From an uncultured Sphingomonadaceae bacterium (GTDB lineage Bacteria; Pseudomonadota; Alphaproteobacteria; Sphingomonadales; Sphingomonadaceae), in the NCBI GenBank assembly GCA_947496865.1, contig CANMEE010000001.1:859501-923500 (forward strand): a stretch of DNA of 64,000 nucleotides, written 5' to 3'. Below the pieces are notes generated by a model. The model saw only the letters and a program-made list of their open reading frames with translations, was not told where the DNA came from and made no database searches. The stretch's first letter is position 1. Each line of letters starts with the position of its first letter. This document shows, piece by piece, positions 27,487 through 37,828 of the stretch. The position numbers and the translations under genes were made by a program.

Positions 27487-28241
27487 GACAGTCCCTCCAA
27501 AGCCTCAAGCGCCTTGCTTTCAATCGCTTCGCGCGCCGTGTCATCGTCCATGCTGACAAAAGCATCGGCAATAAAAGCCTGTAGCATTAATTTCTGGGCC
27601 TGTTCGGGCGGCAAGCCGCGCGCGGCCATATAGAATAGCGCCTGCTTGTCGAGTTCGCCAACGGTTGCGCCATGGGCACATTTTACATCGTCGGCGAAAA
27701 TTTCCAGCTCGGGTTTCGCGTTTGCCGTCGCCGTGCGGTCGAGCAGCATGGCCTTGACCGACTGCGCTGCGTCAGTCTTTTGCGCATCGCGCGCGACATT
27801 GATTTTACCGAGGAAGCTGCCGGTGGCCTTGCCCGCCAGTACGGAGCGCACAACCTGATTGGATGTCGCATTCGGTTCCGCGTGAATAGTCTCGGTCACG
27901 ATCTCCAACGTCTGTGTGCCTGAACCCAATATCGCGCCGCCCAGTTCAAAATGCGCGCCTTTGCCGAGCGTTACTTTGACCTGAATGCGGCCATAGTCGG
28001 CGGCAACAGCCAACACATGCAATGCGAAATTCGCACCGTCGCCAATGGTCACATCAAGATCAACAATGCCGACGCCGTCGATTATCGGCAGCACGGAAAT
28101 TTGGCGAGATGCCGATTCACCAGCGGCAACCGCGATCTTTTCCGGCCCGTCGAGCTTGGGCCACACGGCTTCGAGCGCCTTCAGATCGGCATAGCGCCAT
28201 GCTTCGTCGCGCTTTGTGGGAAGAGGAAGTGTTGTTGTCAT
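27483..28241 (-). CDS. sufD: Fe-S cluster scaffold protein SufD
   Basis: SufD (252 residues, on the short side for the family) pairs with SufB in the SufBC2D scaffold. The N-terminal TKRDEAWRYADLKAL and the C-terminal CAHGATVGELDKQALFYMAARGLPPEQAQKLM match the family; the latter includes the conserved His-Gly-Ala. Its start overlaps the stop of the small secreted protein gene, and its stop overlaps sufS. Confidence 0.94.
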   Translation of the reverse strand: MTTTLPLPTKRDEAWRYADLKALEAVWPKLDGPEKIAVAAGESASRQISVLPIIDGVGIVDLDVTIGDGANFALHVLAVAADYGRIQVKVTLGKGAHFELGGAILGSGTQTLEIVTETIHAEPNATSNQVVRSVLAGKATGSFLGKINVARDAQKTDAAQSVKAMLLDRTATANAKPELEIFADDVKCAHGATVGELDKQALFYMAARGLPPEQAQKLMLQAFIADAFVSMDDDTAREAIESKALEALEGLS

Positions 28242-28549
28242 GGCCGAGACCTTTTCATTTCGCGGCGTAACTTCGCCAACAGTTTGGGCTTCTCAGCATC
28301 CACACAGGATTTGATAGCATTGTCACCGACGGCTCCATCGCGGACGCAGCGAACCGTTGTTTTGCATAGCCGCTTATCCAAATTTATGTTGCCGGACGAT
28401 TTGTCGAGCGAGCAAGTGAAGCGGCCTTTTTCATCTTTGCACACCATCGCAGATATGCTGTTCAGCCGCCGCCCGATGACGACAATCTCATCATCTACAG
28501 AGGCAACCGACGGTTGTACCGCCGCCAGCAAGAGGACACTTAAAGTCAT
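28238..28549 (-). CDS. small secreted protein with TonB-box-like N-terminus, inside the suf operon
   Basis: The 103-residue product has a signal peptide (about residues 1-17) and then the stretch DDEIVVIGRRL, which looks like the start of sphingomonad TonB-dependent receptor plugs (EIVVTG-type TonB box). The rest has four cysteines (MVCKDEKGRFTCSLD, RLCKTTVRCVRD) plus one near the end, suggesting disulphides in the periplasm. It overlaps sufC and sufD by four bases each. No function is known, and it is unrelated to the Suf scaffold by sequence. Confidence 0.75.
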   Translation of the reverse strand: MTLSVLLLAAVQPSVASVDDEIVVIGRRLNSISAMVCKDEKGRFTCSLDKSSGNINLDKRLCKTTVRCVRDGAVGDNAIKSCVDAEKPKLLAKLRREMKRSRP

Positions 28550-29289
28550 GCGGCTACTGCCTCATAACCGTCTTCTTCTAGCTGCAGCGCCAGTTCGGGC
28601 CCACCGGTTTTGACAATCCGGCCGTTCGCTAGAACATGGACAAAATCCGGTTTCACGAGATCGAGCAGGCGTTGATAGTGGGTGATGAGCAGAACCGCTT
28701 TATCGGGTTTGCGCATAATCGCATTAATGCCGGAGCCAACCACGCGGAGTGCATCAATGTCGAGACCGCTGTCGGTTTCATCAAGGATCGCGAGCTTGGG
28801 ATCAATAATCCCCATCTGCACCATCTCGTTACGCTTTTTCTCGCCGCCGGAAAAACCGACATTGACCGCGCGTTTGAGCATATCCATGTCCATTTTCAGC
28901 AGGCCCGCTTTTTCCTTCGCCAGCTTAATAAATTCGGCACCGGACAAAGGCTCTTCCCCGCGCGACTTGCGCTGGCTGTTGAGACTTTCGCGCAGGAATT
29001 GCAGGTTAGACACACCGGGGATTTCAACCGGATATTGAAAGCCCAAAAAGATACCTGCTGCCGCCCGCTCATGCGGATCAAGCTCCAGCAGGTCCTCACC
29101 GTCAAAGTTCGCACTTCCCGCCGTGATTTCATAGCCGGGCCGTCCGCCGAGCGCATAGGACAGCGTAGACTTGCCCGCGCCATTGGGACCCATGATTGCA
29201 TGAATTTCACCAGCGTTCAGTTCGAGCGAAAGCCCTTTGAGGATTTCGGTGTCGCCTACGCTGGCGTGGAGGTTTTCAATTCTTAACAT
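28546..29289 (-). CDS. sufC: Fe-S assembly ATPase SufC
   Basis: The 247-residue ABC-type ATPase drives the SufBCD scaffold. Walker A is GPNGAGKST (34-42), the signature is FSGGEKKRNE, and Walker B ends LAILDETDSGLD, where SufC has its characteristic Asp-Glu-Thr-Asp. It is flanked by two small secreted-protein genes. Confidence 0.97.
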   Translation of the reverse strand: MLRIENLHASVGDTEILKGLSLELNAGEIHAIMGPNGAGKSTLSYALGGRPGYEITAGSANFDGEDLLELDPHERAAAGIFLGFQYPVEIPGVSNLQFLRESLNSQRKSRGEEPLSGAEFIKLAKEKAGLLKMDMDMLKRAVNVGFSGGEKKRNEMVQMGIIDPKLAILDETDSGLDIDALRVVGSGINAIMRKPDKAVLLITHYQRLLDLVKPDFVHVLANGRIVKTGGPELALQLEEDGYEAVAA

Positions 29290-29291
29290 AT

Positions 29292-29686
29292 TTATTGGCT
29301 CTTTTCAGATTGGATTGTCGTTCGCACAAAGTCAGTAGTTGGTTCCAGCAAGAGCCAGTCTAAATCATATGAAGAACGGCGAATATTTTGCGGAGTTATA
29401 ACGCCTGTTCGAATTGCATTTCGTACTCGATTGAAGCAACCCTCAACAGCTGAACCAATAAGCTCCAACTTTTTTTGCGCTTGATCTTGTGAGCGGGGCA
29501 CGTCGGCGCGATCCAAGCAACCACGATAGTAAGCCTGTACGAGCCTATTTTCTCCCTCAACATTGGGGAAATCGATCTCCACGGCCGGATCCATTATCTG
29601 CGAAAATGGAGGCGGCGCGGACGATGGATGCGGAATGGTAAAATCAACTTCCGGCGGACTTAACAAAAGCAATATAGATAGAAGCA

Positions 29687-29687
<1 letters not shown>
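29292..29687 (-). CDS. small hypothetical secreted protein inside the suf operon
   Basis: The 131-residue product begins with a short hydrophobic segment (MLLSILLLLSPPEV) that may act as a signal, then a proline-rich stretch. A region with two cysteines follows (RGCLDRADVPRSQDQAQKKLELIGSAVEGCFNRVR), which may form a disulphide-bonded helical hairpin. I do not recognise a family. The gene is clearly more AT-rich than sufB and sufC on either side. The ATG shares one base with the sufB stop (TGATG). Confidence 0.65.
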
Positions 29688-31194
<1,507 letters not shown>

Positions 31195-31198
<4 letters not shown>

Positions 31199-31653
31199 AA
31201 CGTGTGTTCCATGCTTTTGATTTTCTGTGCAGCCGGCACCTGTGCCAAGCTTGCCAGGCTAACGTCGTTCAATGCTTTCCGGATGGTCTGGTTGACGATC
31301 CCCCAATGCGGTTTGACGGTGCAATTATCTTCCAGCTTGCAATCGTGATTGCCGTCAATGGTGCAACTTGTAATGGCCAGCGGGCCTTCGACCGCCTCAA
31401 CAATGTCGGCGAGGCTGATCGATGCGGGTGGACGCGCCAATCGAATCCCGCCACCAATGCCGCGCGTCGATTCGATTAATCCCGCCGCAGACAAGCGGCT
31501 AACGAGCTTTTGGGTCGTTGGCAGCGGAACGCCGGTTTCCTGCGCCAAAGTCGATGCGTTAAGCTTTCCCTCTGCCAAAAGCGCAGCACCGCAATGCCGC
31601 GAAGCAGCGGACATCAATACAACAGCATAGTCGGCAAGGCTGGAAAGCCGCAT
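31195..31653 (-). CDS. Rrf2-family regulator of the suf operon (IscR/SufR-like)
   Basis: The 152-residue protein has an N-terminal winged helix ([20 protein letters not shown] ... [13 protein letters not shown]) and three cysteines at 97, 105 and 111, the spacing that holds a [2Fe-2S] cluster in IscR. It probably senses cluster status and represses its own operon. The frame opens with a TTG at 31665, but the ATG at 31653, behind a GAGAG box, gives the classical start. The promoter upstream carries an IscR-type operator over its -10 box. Confidence 0.92.
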
Positions 31654-31685
31654 AAAATCTCTCAAAAATCGTGTGATTCTCTAAA

Positions 31686-31721
31686 TAAGACCTATTTAGT
31701 CGTATTTAAGATTAATTGCAA
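31686..31721 (-). promoter_or_regulatory. suf operon promoter with overlapping IscR type-1-like operator
   Basis: On the minus strand TTGCAA (31721-31716), 17 bases, then TAAATA (31698-31693) form a sigma-70 promoter about 33 bases upstream of rrf2. The sequence ATACGACTAAATAGGTC (31704-31688) matches the known IscR type-1 pattern (ATA..GACTaaaTAgTC) closely and covers the -10 hexamer. Binding there would block polymerase, so autorepression is expected. Confidence 0.75.
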
Positions 31722-31734
31722 CTCCCAGCGGGCA

Positions 31735-32592
31735 CTAGGTATCAGAAGTGAGAGGCGGAATATGACCTTTTAACAGGCCGCGCTGGTCAATCAGCTTGGC
31801 CGTCTCACCTTCGGCCACCCGCAATTTGGTTGGCGTGGTTCCAGCAAAGAATTTTATCTCGCGAATCATATGCGACTGATCATAAAAAGCGTCTTCCAGC
31901 GCCAGTAACTCGTCTTCATTCTGCTCGGCATAGGCACGCGCCGCCCGCAAGGCGCGATATTTGCGCGCCAGATATTTTGGCGCCATTCCATAGAGCTTGT
32001 TGACCGTCCGAAGCACTTGCCGCGAACTTTGATCAGAGCTCTCCATCAGCGCGCTTACCGGGGGAGATGGTTCAGATGACAGCCATTCGTCGACCATTTT
32101 TGTGAACTGCGTGACCTCTGGCTTGACCCGGTGGCGCAGATCTCGAAAAATCCGGTCAGCCCAGGCGGTCATCCCGTCGACATTTTCACACCCGCGCAGT
32201 AATTCTAGGCTTTTGTCAATTTCCTTGGTGAATATCTTACCGGCCGGTACCGCCTTATCGGCAAAATCCGCCGCTGATTTTTTGGTAAGCGCAGACCAAC
32301 CGGCGGGCAAAAGCCCCACACCGAACATGCGAAATGGCCCTTTGACATCAAAATGCATCGCGCCGGTCGAAGGCCCAACCAGCATCGCATCTCTACCCGG
32401 ATAGGTTTTCCCATCGGCGAAACCGAGCTCTGCCGTTCCTTCCAAGAGGAAGCGCAATTGGGCTATCGCAGCCCGCTCATTATCAGCAAATTTTGGATGC
32501 TCGACCTCAAAAAGATAATAGACCGAGACCAGGTCCCGGACGTCTTCTGCAGGCGCAAAATATCTCAGACTAACCAAAACGAACCCCTTCAT
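31735..32592 (-). CDS. AraC-family transcriptional regulator
   Basis: The 285-residue protein has an N-terminal sensing domain (residues 1-150, of the type seen before atypical AraC regulators) and a C-terminal AraC-like helix-turn-helix region. The latter contains SSRQVLRTVNKLYGMAPKYLARKYRALRAA and FYDQSHMIREIKFFAGTTPTKLR. There is no ribosome-binding site before the ATG at 32592; a TTG six codons in is an alternative start. Targets are unknown. Its stop lies 14 bases upstream of the -35 box of the suf promoter. Confidence 0.8.
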   Translation of the reverse strand: MKGFVLVSLRYFAPAEDVRDLVSVYYLFEVEHPKFADNERAAIAQLRFLLEGTAELGFADGKTYPGRDAMLVGPSTGAMHFDVKGPFRMFGVGLLPAGWSALTKKSAADFADKAVPAGKIFTKEIDKSLELLRGCENVDGMTAWADRIFRDLRHRVKPEVTQFTKMVDEWLSSEPSPPVSALMESSDQSSRQVLRTVNKLYGMAPKYLARKYRALRAARAYAEQNEDELLALEDAFYDQSHMIREIKFFAGTTPTKLRVAEGETAKLIDQRGLLKGHIPPLTSDT

Positions 32593-32659
32593 CCGGCGCG
32601 GGGGCGAGCCGGAACACCATTGGTTGCACGGTTATAGCCAAAAAAATAGGAAAAAAAAC

Positions 32660-32687
32660 TGGCCTAGTCAAATAAATGACTAGGCCA
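32660..32687 (-). terminator. intrinsic terminator downstream of the DUF885 gene
   Basis: An 11-bp perfect stem TGGCCTAGTCA/TGACTAGGCCA with a 6-base loop lies at 32660-32687. On the minus strand it is followed by GTTTTTTTT. It separates the DUF885 gene from the AraC-type gene on the same strand. A-rich sequence on the other side could let it work in both directions. Confidence 0.85.
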
Positions 32688-32839
32688 AAAAGGAAAAGAA
32701 GATCCATCCGCAATAATGCCGCGGTTAGAGTTCTTTTGGTCGCACCGCCCTAATGCACCCAAATCACCGCAAATTAATTGGACAAAAAGGACATAATTTC
32801 ATTTTGTTTGTTGACAATTACGGCCAATAAAAGAGGCGT

Positions 32840-34675
32840 TTAGCGTGTTTCGGCAATCCAGCTATCGACGCGTTCTTCCATAATGTTGAGCGGAACGGGA
32901 CCGCTGCGCAAAATGACATCGTGAAAATCGCCCATGGTGAACTTGTCGCCAAGCTGCTTTTGCGCTCTGGCCCGCAATTCCATAATCTTCAACTTGCCGA
33001 TCATATAGGCGGTCGCTTGTCCAGGATAGACGATATACCGCTCAATCGCCTTGCGGATGTCGCCGTCCGGATTGGGCGTATTGTCAGTGAGATATTTAAT
33101 CGCTTTTTCACGGCTCCAACGCTTATCATGAATGCCTGTGTCCACCACTAGCCGGCAAGCGCGCCACAGCTCCATGCCAAGCCGGCCAAAATCCGAATAG
33201 GGGTCGGTATAAAAGCCCATATCCTTGCCCAATTCTTCGGTATAAAGGCCCCAGCCTTCCGAATAGGCAGTGATGCCCCCAAATTTACGGAATGCCGGAA
33301 GATCACCGAGTTCAGTCTGAATCGCTAGCTGTAAATGGTGTCCCGGCAGCGCTTCATGATAGGCCAGCGCCTCCAATTCGGTTTTCGACATGCTTTTCAG
33401 ATCATAGAGATTGACATAATAAGTGCCCGGCCGCGATCCATCGGGCGCGGGGCGCTGGTAAAATGCCTTACCGGCAGATTTTTCGCGGAAAGCTTCAACC
33501 GGCTTGATGACAAAAGGCGCCTTGGGCAGCGTGTTGAAAAATTTCGGTAGCTCTTTTTCCATTTCCGCCAGTTTCGCATTGGCTTCGGCCAGATAATCTT
33601 CCCGGCTGGTGTGAAAATATTGATCACCGGTGCGCAGATGCTTGAAAAAATCCTGCAAGCTGCCTTCAAATCCGACAGCGGCCATGATCTTGCGCATTTC
33701 GCCATGGATACGCGCGACATTATCGAGACCGATTTGATGAATTTCGTCAGCCGTTAAATCCGTCGTGGTGTAGTTTTTCAGACGCTCCGCATAATAAGCT
33801 GTACCGTCTTTAAACCGCCAGACTCCATCCCCGTCTACCGCCATCTTCTGCTGGCGTTCCATCTCGACAATCAGCTTTTGATAGGCCGGCGCCAGACTGT
33901 TCGTCAGCGCCTGACCACCACGCACAATCAAATCAGCTTTTTCAGCATCCGTTATCGAAAGCGCGTTCACTTTCTTTTTCAGATCGGCAAAAATCGGGGA
34001 ATCCGCGCCCGTTTCAAACGGCGCGCCACTAATGACATTTTTGGCATCATTAATCACATAAGGAAAAACCCAATCTGGCACGATGATACCGTCATCGGCA
34101 CGCTCTGCTGATTGCGCGACGAGCGATTCAAAAAATGCACCCGAAGCGTTTAACCGGCTGACATAAGCCTCTGCATCGGCTTTGTTTGTCACCCGGTGGA
34201 TGTTAATCATGAATGCCGGAATCTGGCTCTGCGCTCCGTTCATCTGGTCGAAAATATAGTCGTTCCGGCGAAACGGAAATGCGTTTCTTGCGCCCTCTGC
34301 GCGCACTTGAAAAAGCCGGTAGCTCAGTTGGCCTGCCTCGTTAAGCTGGCTAGCATCAAATTCCGCTTCCATGACTGTCAGCGCCTGTTGTCCGCGCTCA
34401 TATTGTTCAATCGCGGCAGCATCGCTGACATCGTCAAGCTTGCCATAATCGCCATCATTAATCCCGCGATAGGATTTTGAAATCGGAGAATTGGCCAATT
34501 CTATCTGATCATAATCTTCAAAAAAACCGGCCAGCTGGGCATTAACGTCGCTGTCAGCGGCAACAGCTGGCGCTTGAGCCGACGCTGGATTCGCACTGGC
34601 GCTAGCAACCTCCCCATTGGTGGAAGAACAAGCCGCGAGCAAGGCTGTGGTGGCAAGGAGGATATATTTGGTCAT
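32840..34675 (-). CDS. DUF885 family lipoprotein
   Basis: The 611-residue product has a lipoprotein signal (YILLATTALLAAC) and the DUF885 domain. The conserved YHEALPGHHLQL near residue 455 looks like a zinc-peptidase-type His-Glu-...-His-His site, and EGWGLYTEELG follows. Family members are thought to be metal-dependent carboxypeptidase-like enzymes, though few are tested. The open frame extends to 34741, but the ATG at 34675 behind AAGGGAA starts the signal peptide. It ends 153 bases before the terminator hairpin. Confidence 0.85.
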   Translation of the reverse strand: MTKYILLATTALLAACSSTNGEVASASANPASAQAPAVAADSDVNAQLAGFFEDYDQIELANSPISKSYRGINDGDYGKLDDVSDAAAIEQYERGQQALTVMEAEFDASQLNEAGQLSYRLFQVRAEGARNAFPFRRNDYIFDQMNGAQSQIPAFMINIHRVTNKADAEAYVSRLNASGAFFESLVAQSAERADDGIIVPDWVFPYVINDAKNVISGAPFETGADSPIFADLKKKVNALSITDAEKADLIVRGGQALTNSLAPAYQKLIVEMERQQKMAVDGDGVWRFKDGTAYYAERLKNYTTTDLTADEIHQIGLDNVARIHGEMRKIMAAVGFEGSLQDFFKHLRTGDQYFHTSREDYLAEANAKLAEMEKELPKFFNTLPKAPFVIKPVEAFREKSAGKAFYQRPAPDGSRPGTYYVNLYDLKSMSKTELEALAYHEALPGHHLQLAIQTELGDLPAFRKFGGITAYSEGWGLYTEELGKDMGFYTDPYSDFGRLGMELWRACRLVVDTGIHDKRWSREKAIKYLTDNTPNPDGDIRKAIERYIVYPGQATAYMIGKLKIMELRARAQKQLGDKFTMGDFHDVILRSGPVPLNIMEERVDSWIAETR

Positions 34676-34764
34676 AGCGGTTCCCTTTGTGGTTACCCTA
34701 TAGTTATCAGTAGAATTTCCCCTCGTAAATAAGCCACGCAATTTTATTACAAAGTCCTGAAAGC

Positions 34765-36702
34765 TTATCTGTTCATCCTGCCCTCGATCAGGCCATCCAC
34801 CAGAGAGGGATCTGCGAGAGTGGAAGTGTCGCCGAGGTTCGCGAAGTCATTTTCTGCAATTTTTCGCAAAATGCGCCGCATGATCTTACCCGAGCGGGTT
34901 TTAGGGAGGCCCGGGGTGAAGTGAAGATGGTCGGGCGTGGCAATAGGCCCAATCTCTGTTCGGACATGATTCCTCAGTTCGGCGATCAAGTCGTCAGACG
35001 ATGCTACCCCTGCGTTCAAAGTAACATAGCAATATATGCCCTGCCCCTTGATATCGTGCGGATAGCCAACCACAGCGGCTTCGGCGACCAACGGGTGAGA
35101 TACGAGAGCAGATTCCACTTCCGCTGTCCCCATGCGGTGACCGGAAACATTGATCACATCATCCACCCGGCCCGTGATCCAGTAATAATCATCTGCGTCC
35201 CGGCGGCAGCCATCACCGGTAAAATATTTGCCCTTATATGTGGAGAAATAGGTCTGGATGAAGCGTTCGTGATCGCCATAGACGCTGCGCGCTTGGCCCG
35301 GCCAACTCGCGGTGATGCAGAGATTACCGTCGGTCGCCCCGTCCAGTCTCTTGCCGTCGCCATCAACCAGTTGCGGCTGGATACCAAAAAACGGCTTGCC
35401 GGCACTGCCGGGCTTCATACCATGCGCCCCGGGTAAGGTCGTGATCATCGTGCCGCCGGTTTCCGTCTGCCACCAGGTATCAATGATCGGTGATTGTCCT
35501 TCGCCGACCACATCATAATACCAGCGCCAGGCTTCCGGGTTAATCGGCTCGCCGACCGTGCCAAGCAAGCGCAGCGAACTGCGGTCATAGGCCTTTACGG
35601 GTTCATCCCCTTCGCGCATCAAGGCTCTGATAGCGGTAGGGGCAGTATAGAAAATATTGACCTTATGCTTGGCAACCACGTCCCAGAAGCGGCCATGGTC
35701 CGGATAGTTGGGCACTCCTTCGAACATCACCTCGGTCGCGCCGTTGATCAGCGGCCCATAGACAATATAGCTATGCCCCGTGACCCAGCCAATATCAGCC
35801 GAGCACCAAAAGACTTCGCCCGGCTTATAGTCGAAAACATAGTGGAAGGTGGTTGCGACCCAGACGGCATAGCCGCCCGTGGTATGGAGCACGCCTTTAG
35901 GCTTACCGGTCGATCCGGACGTATAAAGAATGAACAGAGGGTCTTCGGCATTCATTGGTTCGCACGGACAGTCTGCGGGCACATTGGCAGTGATCTCATG
36001 ATACCAGTGATCGCGGCCCTCCTGCATCGCGATATCGCTGCCCGTGTGGTTGACCACCAGCACCGCATCAACATCAGCGCCCTCTTTCTTAAGCGCTGCA
36101 TCGACATTGGCTTTGAGTGGAACGCCCTTGCCGCCGCGCAAGCCAGCGTCTGCGCATACCACAAAGCGGCTCTCGCAATCTTCAATCCGTCCGGCCAGCG
36201 CTTCTGGCGAAAAGCCGCCAAACACAACCGAATGGATCGCGCCAATTCGCGCGCAGGCCAGCATTGCCACCGCACCTTCAACAATCATCGGCATATAGAT
36301 CGTGACCCGATCGCCTTTTTTGACACCCAGCTTCTTAAGCGCACCCGCCATTCTGATAACTTCAGCTAGCAGGTCGGCATAGCTTAACGTGCGCGCATCA
36401 CCTTGCGGGTCGTCCGGCTCAAAGATCAATGCTGTGACATCACCTCGGCCAGCAGCCACATGCCTATCAACCGCATTATGACAGATATTGAGCACGCCAT
36501 CTTCAAACCATTTGATCGACACCGGATCATAAGACCAATTTGAAATAGTGACAGGAGGCTGCGTCCAGTCTAACCGCTCAGATTGCTTGGACCAAAACCC
36601 ATCAGGATCAGAAATACTTTCCGCATAAAAACGTTGATAATCCTCAGCACTGCAATGGCTATTGCCTGTGGCCCGGACATCGGGTTGAATCATATCGTTC
36701 AT
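34765..36702 (-). CDS. acs: acetyl-CoA synthetase
   Basis: The 645-residue enzyme activates acetate to acetyl-CoA through acetyl-AMP. It has the AMP-binding [14 protein letters not shown], the [10 protein letters not shown] block and, near the C-terminus, [15 protein letters not shown] with the lysine that is regulated by acetylation in other bacteria. AGGAGAG precedes the ATG. It is transcribed away from the TauD-like gene. Confidence 0.97.
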   Translation of the reverse strand: MNDMIQPDVRATGNSHCSAEDYQRFYAESISDPDGFWSKQSERLDWTQPPVTISNWSYDPVSIKWFEDGVLNICHNAVDRHVAAGRGDVTALIFEPDDPQGDARTLSYADLLAEVIRMAGALKKLGVKKGDRVTIYMPMIVEGAVAMLACARIGAIHSVVFGGFSPEALAGRIEDCESRFVVCADAGLRGGKGVPLKANVDAALKKEGADVDAVLVVNHTGSDIAMQEGRDHWYHEITANVPADCPCEPMNAEDPLFILYTSGSTGKPKGVLHTTGGYAVWVATTFHYVFDYKPGEVFWCSADIGWVTGHSYIVYGPLINGATEVMFEGVPNYPDHGRFWDVVAKHKVNIFYTAPTAIRALMREGDEPVKAYDRSSLRLLGTVGEPINPEAWRWYYDVVGEGQSPIIDTWWQTETGGTMITTLPGAHGMKPGSAGKPFFGIQPQLVDGDGKRLDGATDGNLCITASWPGQARSVYGDHERFIQTYFSTYKGKYFTGDGCRRDADDYYWITGRVDDVINVSGHRMGTAEVESALVSHPLVAEAAVVGYPHDIKGQGIYCYVTLNAGVASSDDLIAELRNHVRTEIGPIATPDHLHFTPGLPKTRSGKIMRRILRKIAENDFANLGDTSTLADPSLVDGLIEGRMNR

Positions 36703-36845
36703 CAGATGCTCTCCTGCGGAATTTCTATCGTGATCACTAGCAAGAGCTCTACAGCGCTTGAAAGCTATTTTTGGACATATGATCTGATGCTGGCGATTTC
36801 ACAACTAATCATGCTAGGCATGAGGCGTACGAAGAAGGAGCTAGC

Positions 36846-37706
36846 ATGGCAACCGCAGCACAAGCATCGGATATGGAAACCGCTTTCAATATACGCCCAC
36901 TCACCCCGGCGATCGGCGCAGAACTGTCTGACATTAATTTGTCAGCCCAACTGTCCGACGATATTATCGTGGATATCCGGCGGGCTTTACTCGACCATAA
37001 AGTCATTTTCTTTCGCGACCAAAATCTGGATCGGGAACAGTTGCTCAATTTTGCCAAAAGATTCGGGCCATTGGAAATCCACCCCGCCACGCCAAAGGAC
37101 CAACCCTATCGGGAAATATTACGGATTGCGCATGGCGAAAAGAGCAAGGGTCAGGAAAATATGTGGCATAGCGATGTCACCTGGCGCCCGGAACCATCGC
37201 TGGGGTCTGTGCTCAGCGCGCTGGAAATTCCACCGGTTGGCGGGGATACTTTATTCGCCAATATGAACCTAGCTTATGAGAAATTACCACAGGACATTCG
37301 CGAACAAATTACCGGCCTGACAGCAATCCACGACATTGCCAGAGTATTTGCCAAACGCCTGAACAAAAAACCCGAAGAGCTGCACGAACAATATCCGTTG
37401 CAAGAACATCCGGTCGTGCGCACCCATCCCGAAACCGGATTGCAAAGCCTGTACGTCAACAGCGCCTTCACCAGCCATATTGTCGGCATGAGCGCACAAG
37501 AGAGCAAAGCGCTGCTTAAAAAACTCTATGCCACGGCATCCAATCCGGAAATCCAATGCCGCTTCAAATGGACGACCGGTGCCATCGCCTTTTGGGACAA
37601 CCGGGCATCACAGCATTTTGCAGCGTCCGATTATTTCCCGGCCCGCCGTATCATGGAACGCGCTACAATTGCCGGCGATCGTCCCTATTTTAGTCCCGAT
37701 AGCTAA
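36846..37706 (+). CDS. TauD/TfdA-type 2-oxoglutarate dioxygenase
   Basis: This 286-residue Fe(II)/2-oxoglutarate oxygenase has the ligand pair in MWHSDVTW (His-x-Asp), the distal histidine in FWDNRASQHFA and the 2-oxoglutarate-binding arginine in RRIMERATI. It is closer to alpha-ketoglutarate-dependent taurine/2,4-D dioxygenase-like proteins than to JmjC enzymes. The substrate is unknown. AGGAG precedes the ATG. Confidence 0.92.
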   Translation: MATAAQASDMETAFNIRPLTPAIGAELSDINLSAQLSDDIIVDIRRALLDHKVIFFRDQNLDREQLLNFAKRFGPLEIHPATPKDQPYREILRIAHGEKSKGQENMWHSDVTWRPEPSLGSVLSALEIPPVGGDTLFANMNLAYEKLPQDIREQITGLTAIHDIARVFAKRLNKKPEELHEQYPLQEHPVVRTHPETGLQSLYVNSAFTSHIVGMSAQESKALLKKLYATASNPEIQCRFKWTTGAIAFWDNRASQHFAASDYFPARRIMERATIAGDRPYFSPDS

Positions 37707-37828
37707 GACACTGGCGCTTCAGCTTAGACTTGCCGTTACGGAATCGGTCTATCGACACGACTATATATGAAGGCCTTGCGCCAGGCGCGGAACAGCGATA
37801 GTTTTCAGTCCATAGGATGAGGGAAAAT

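Noticed and set aside
27951..28613. 220-residue plus-strand frame across sufD and sufC ends
   Set aside because: It overlaps three well-supported minus-strand genes and has no recognisable domain.
32840..34741. Longer start of the DUF885 gene at 34741
   Set aside because: The extra 22 residues would bury the lipoprotein signal; the ATG at 34675 has a ribosome-binding site.
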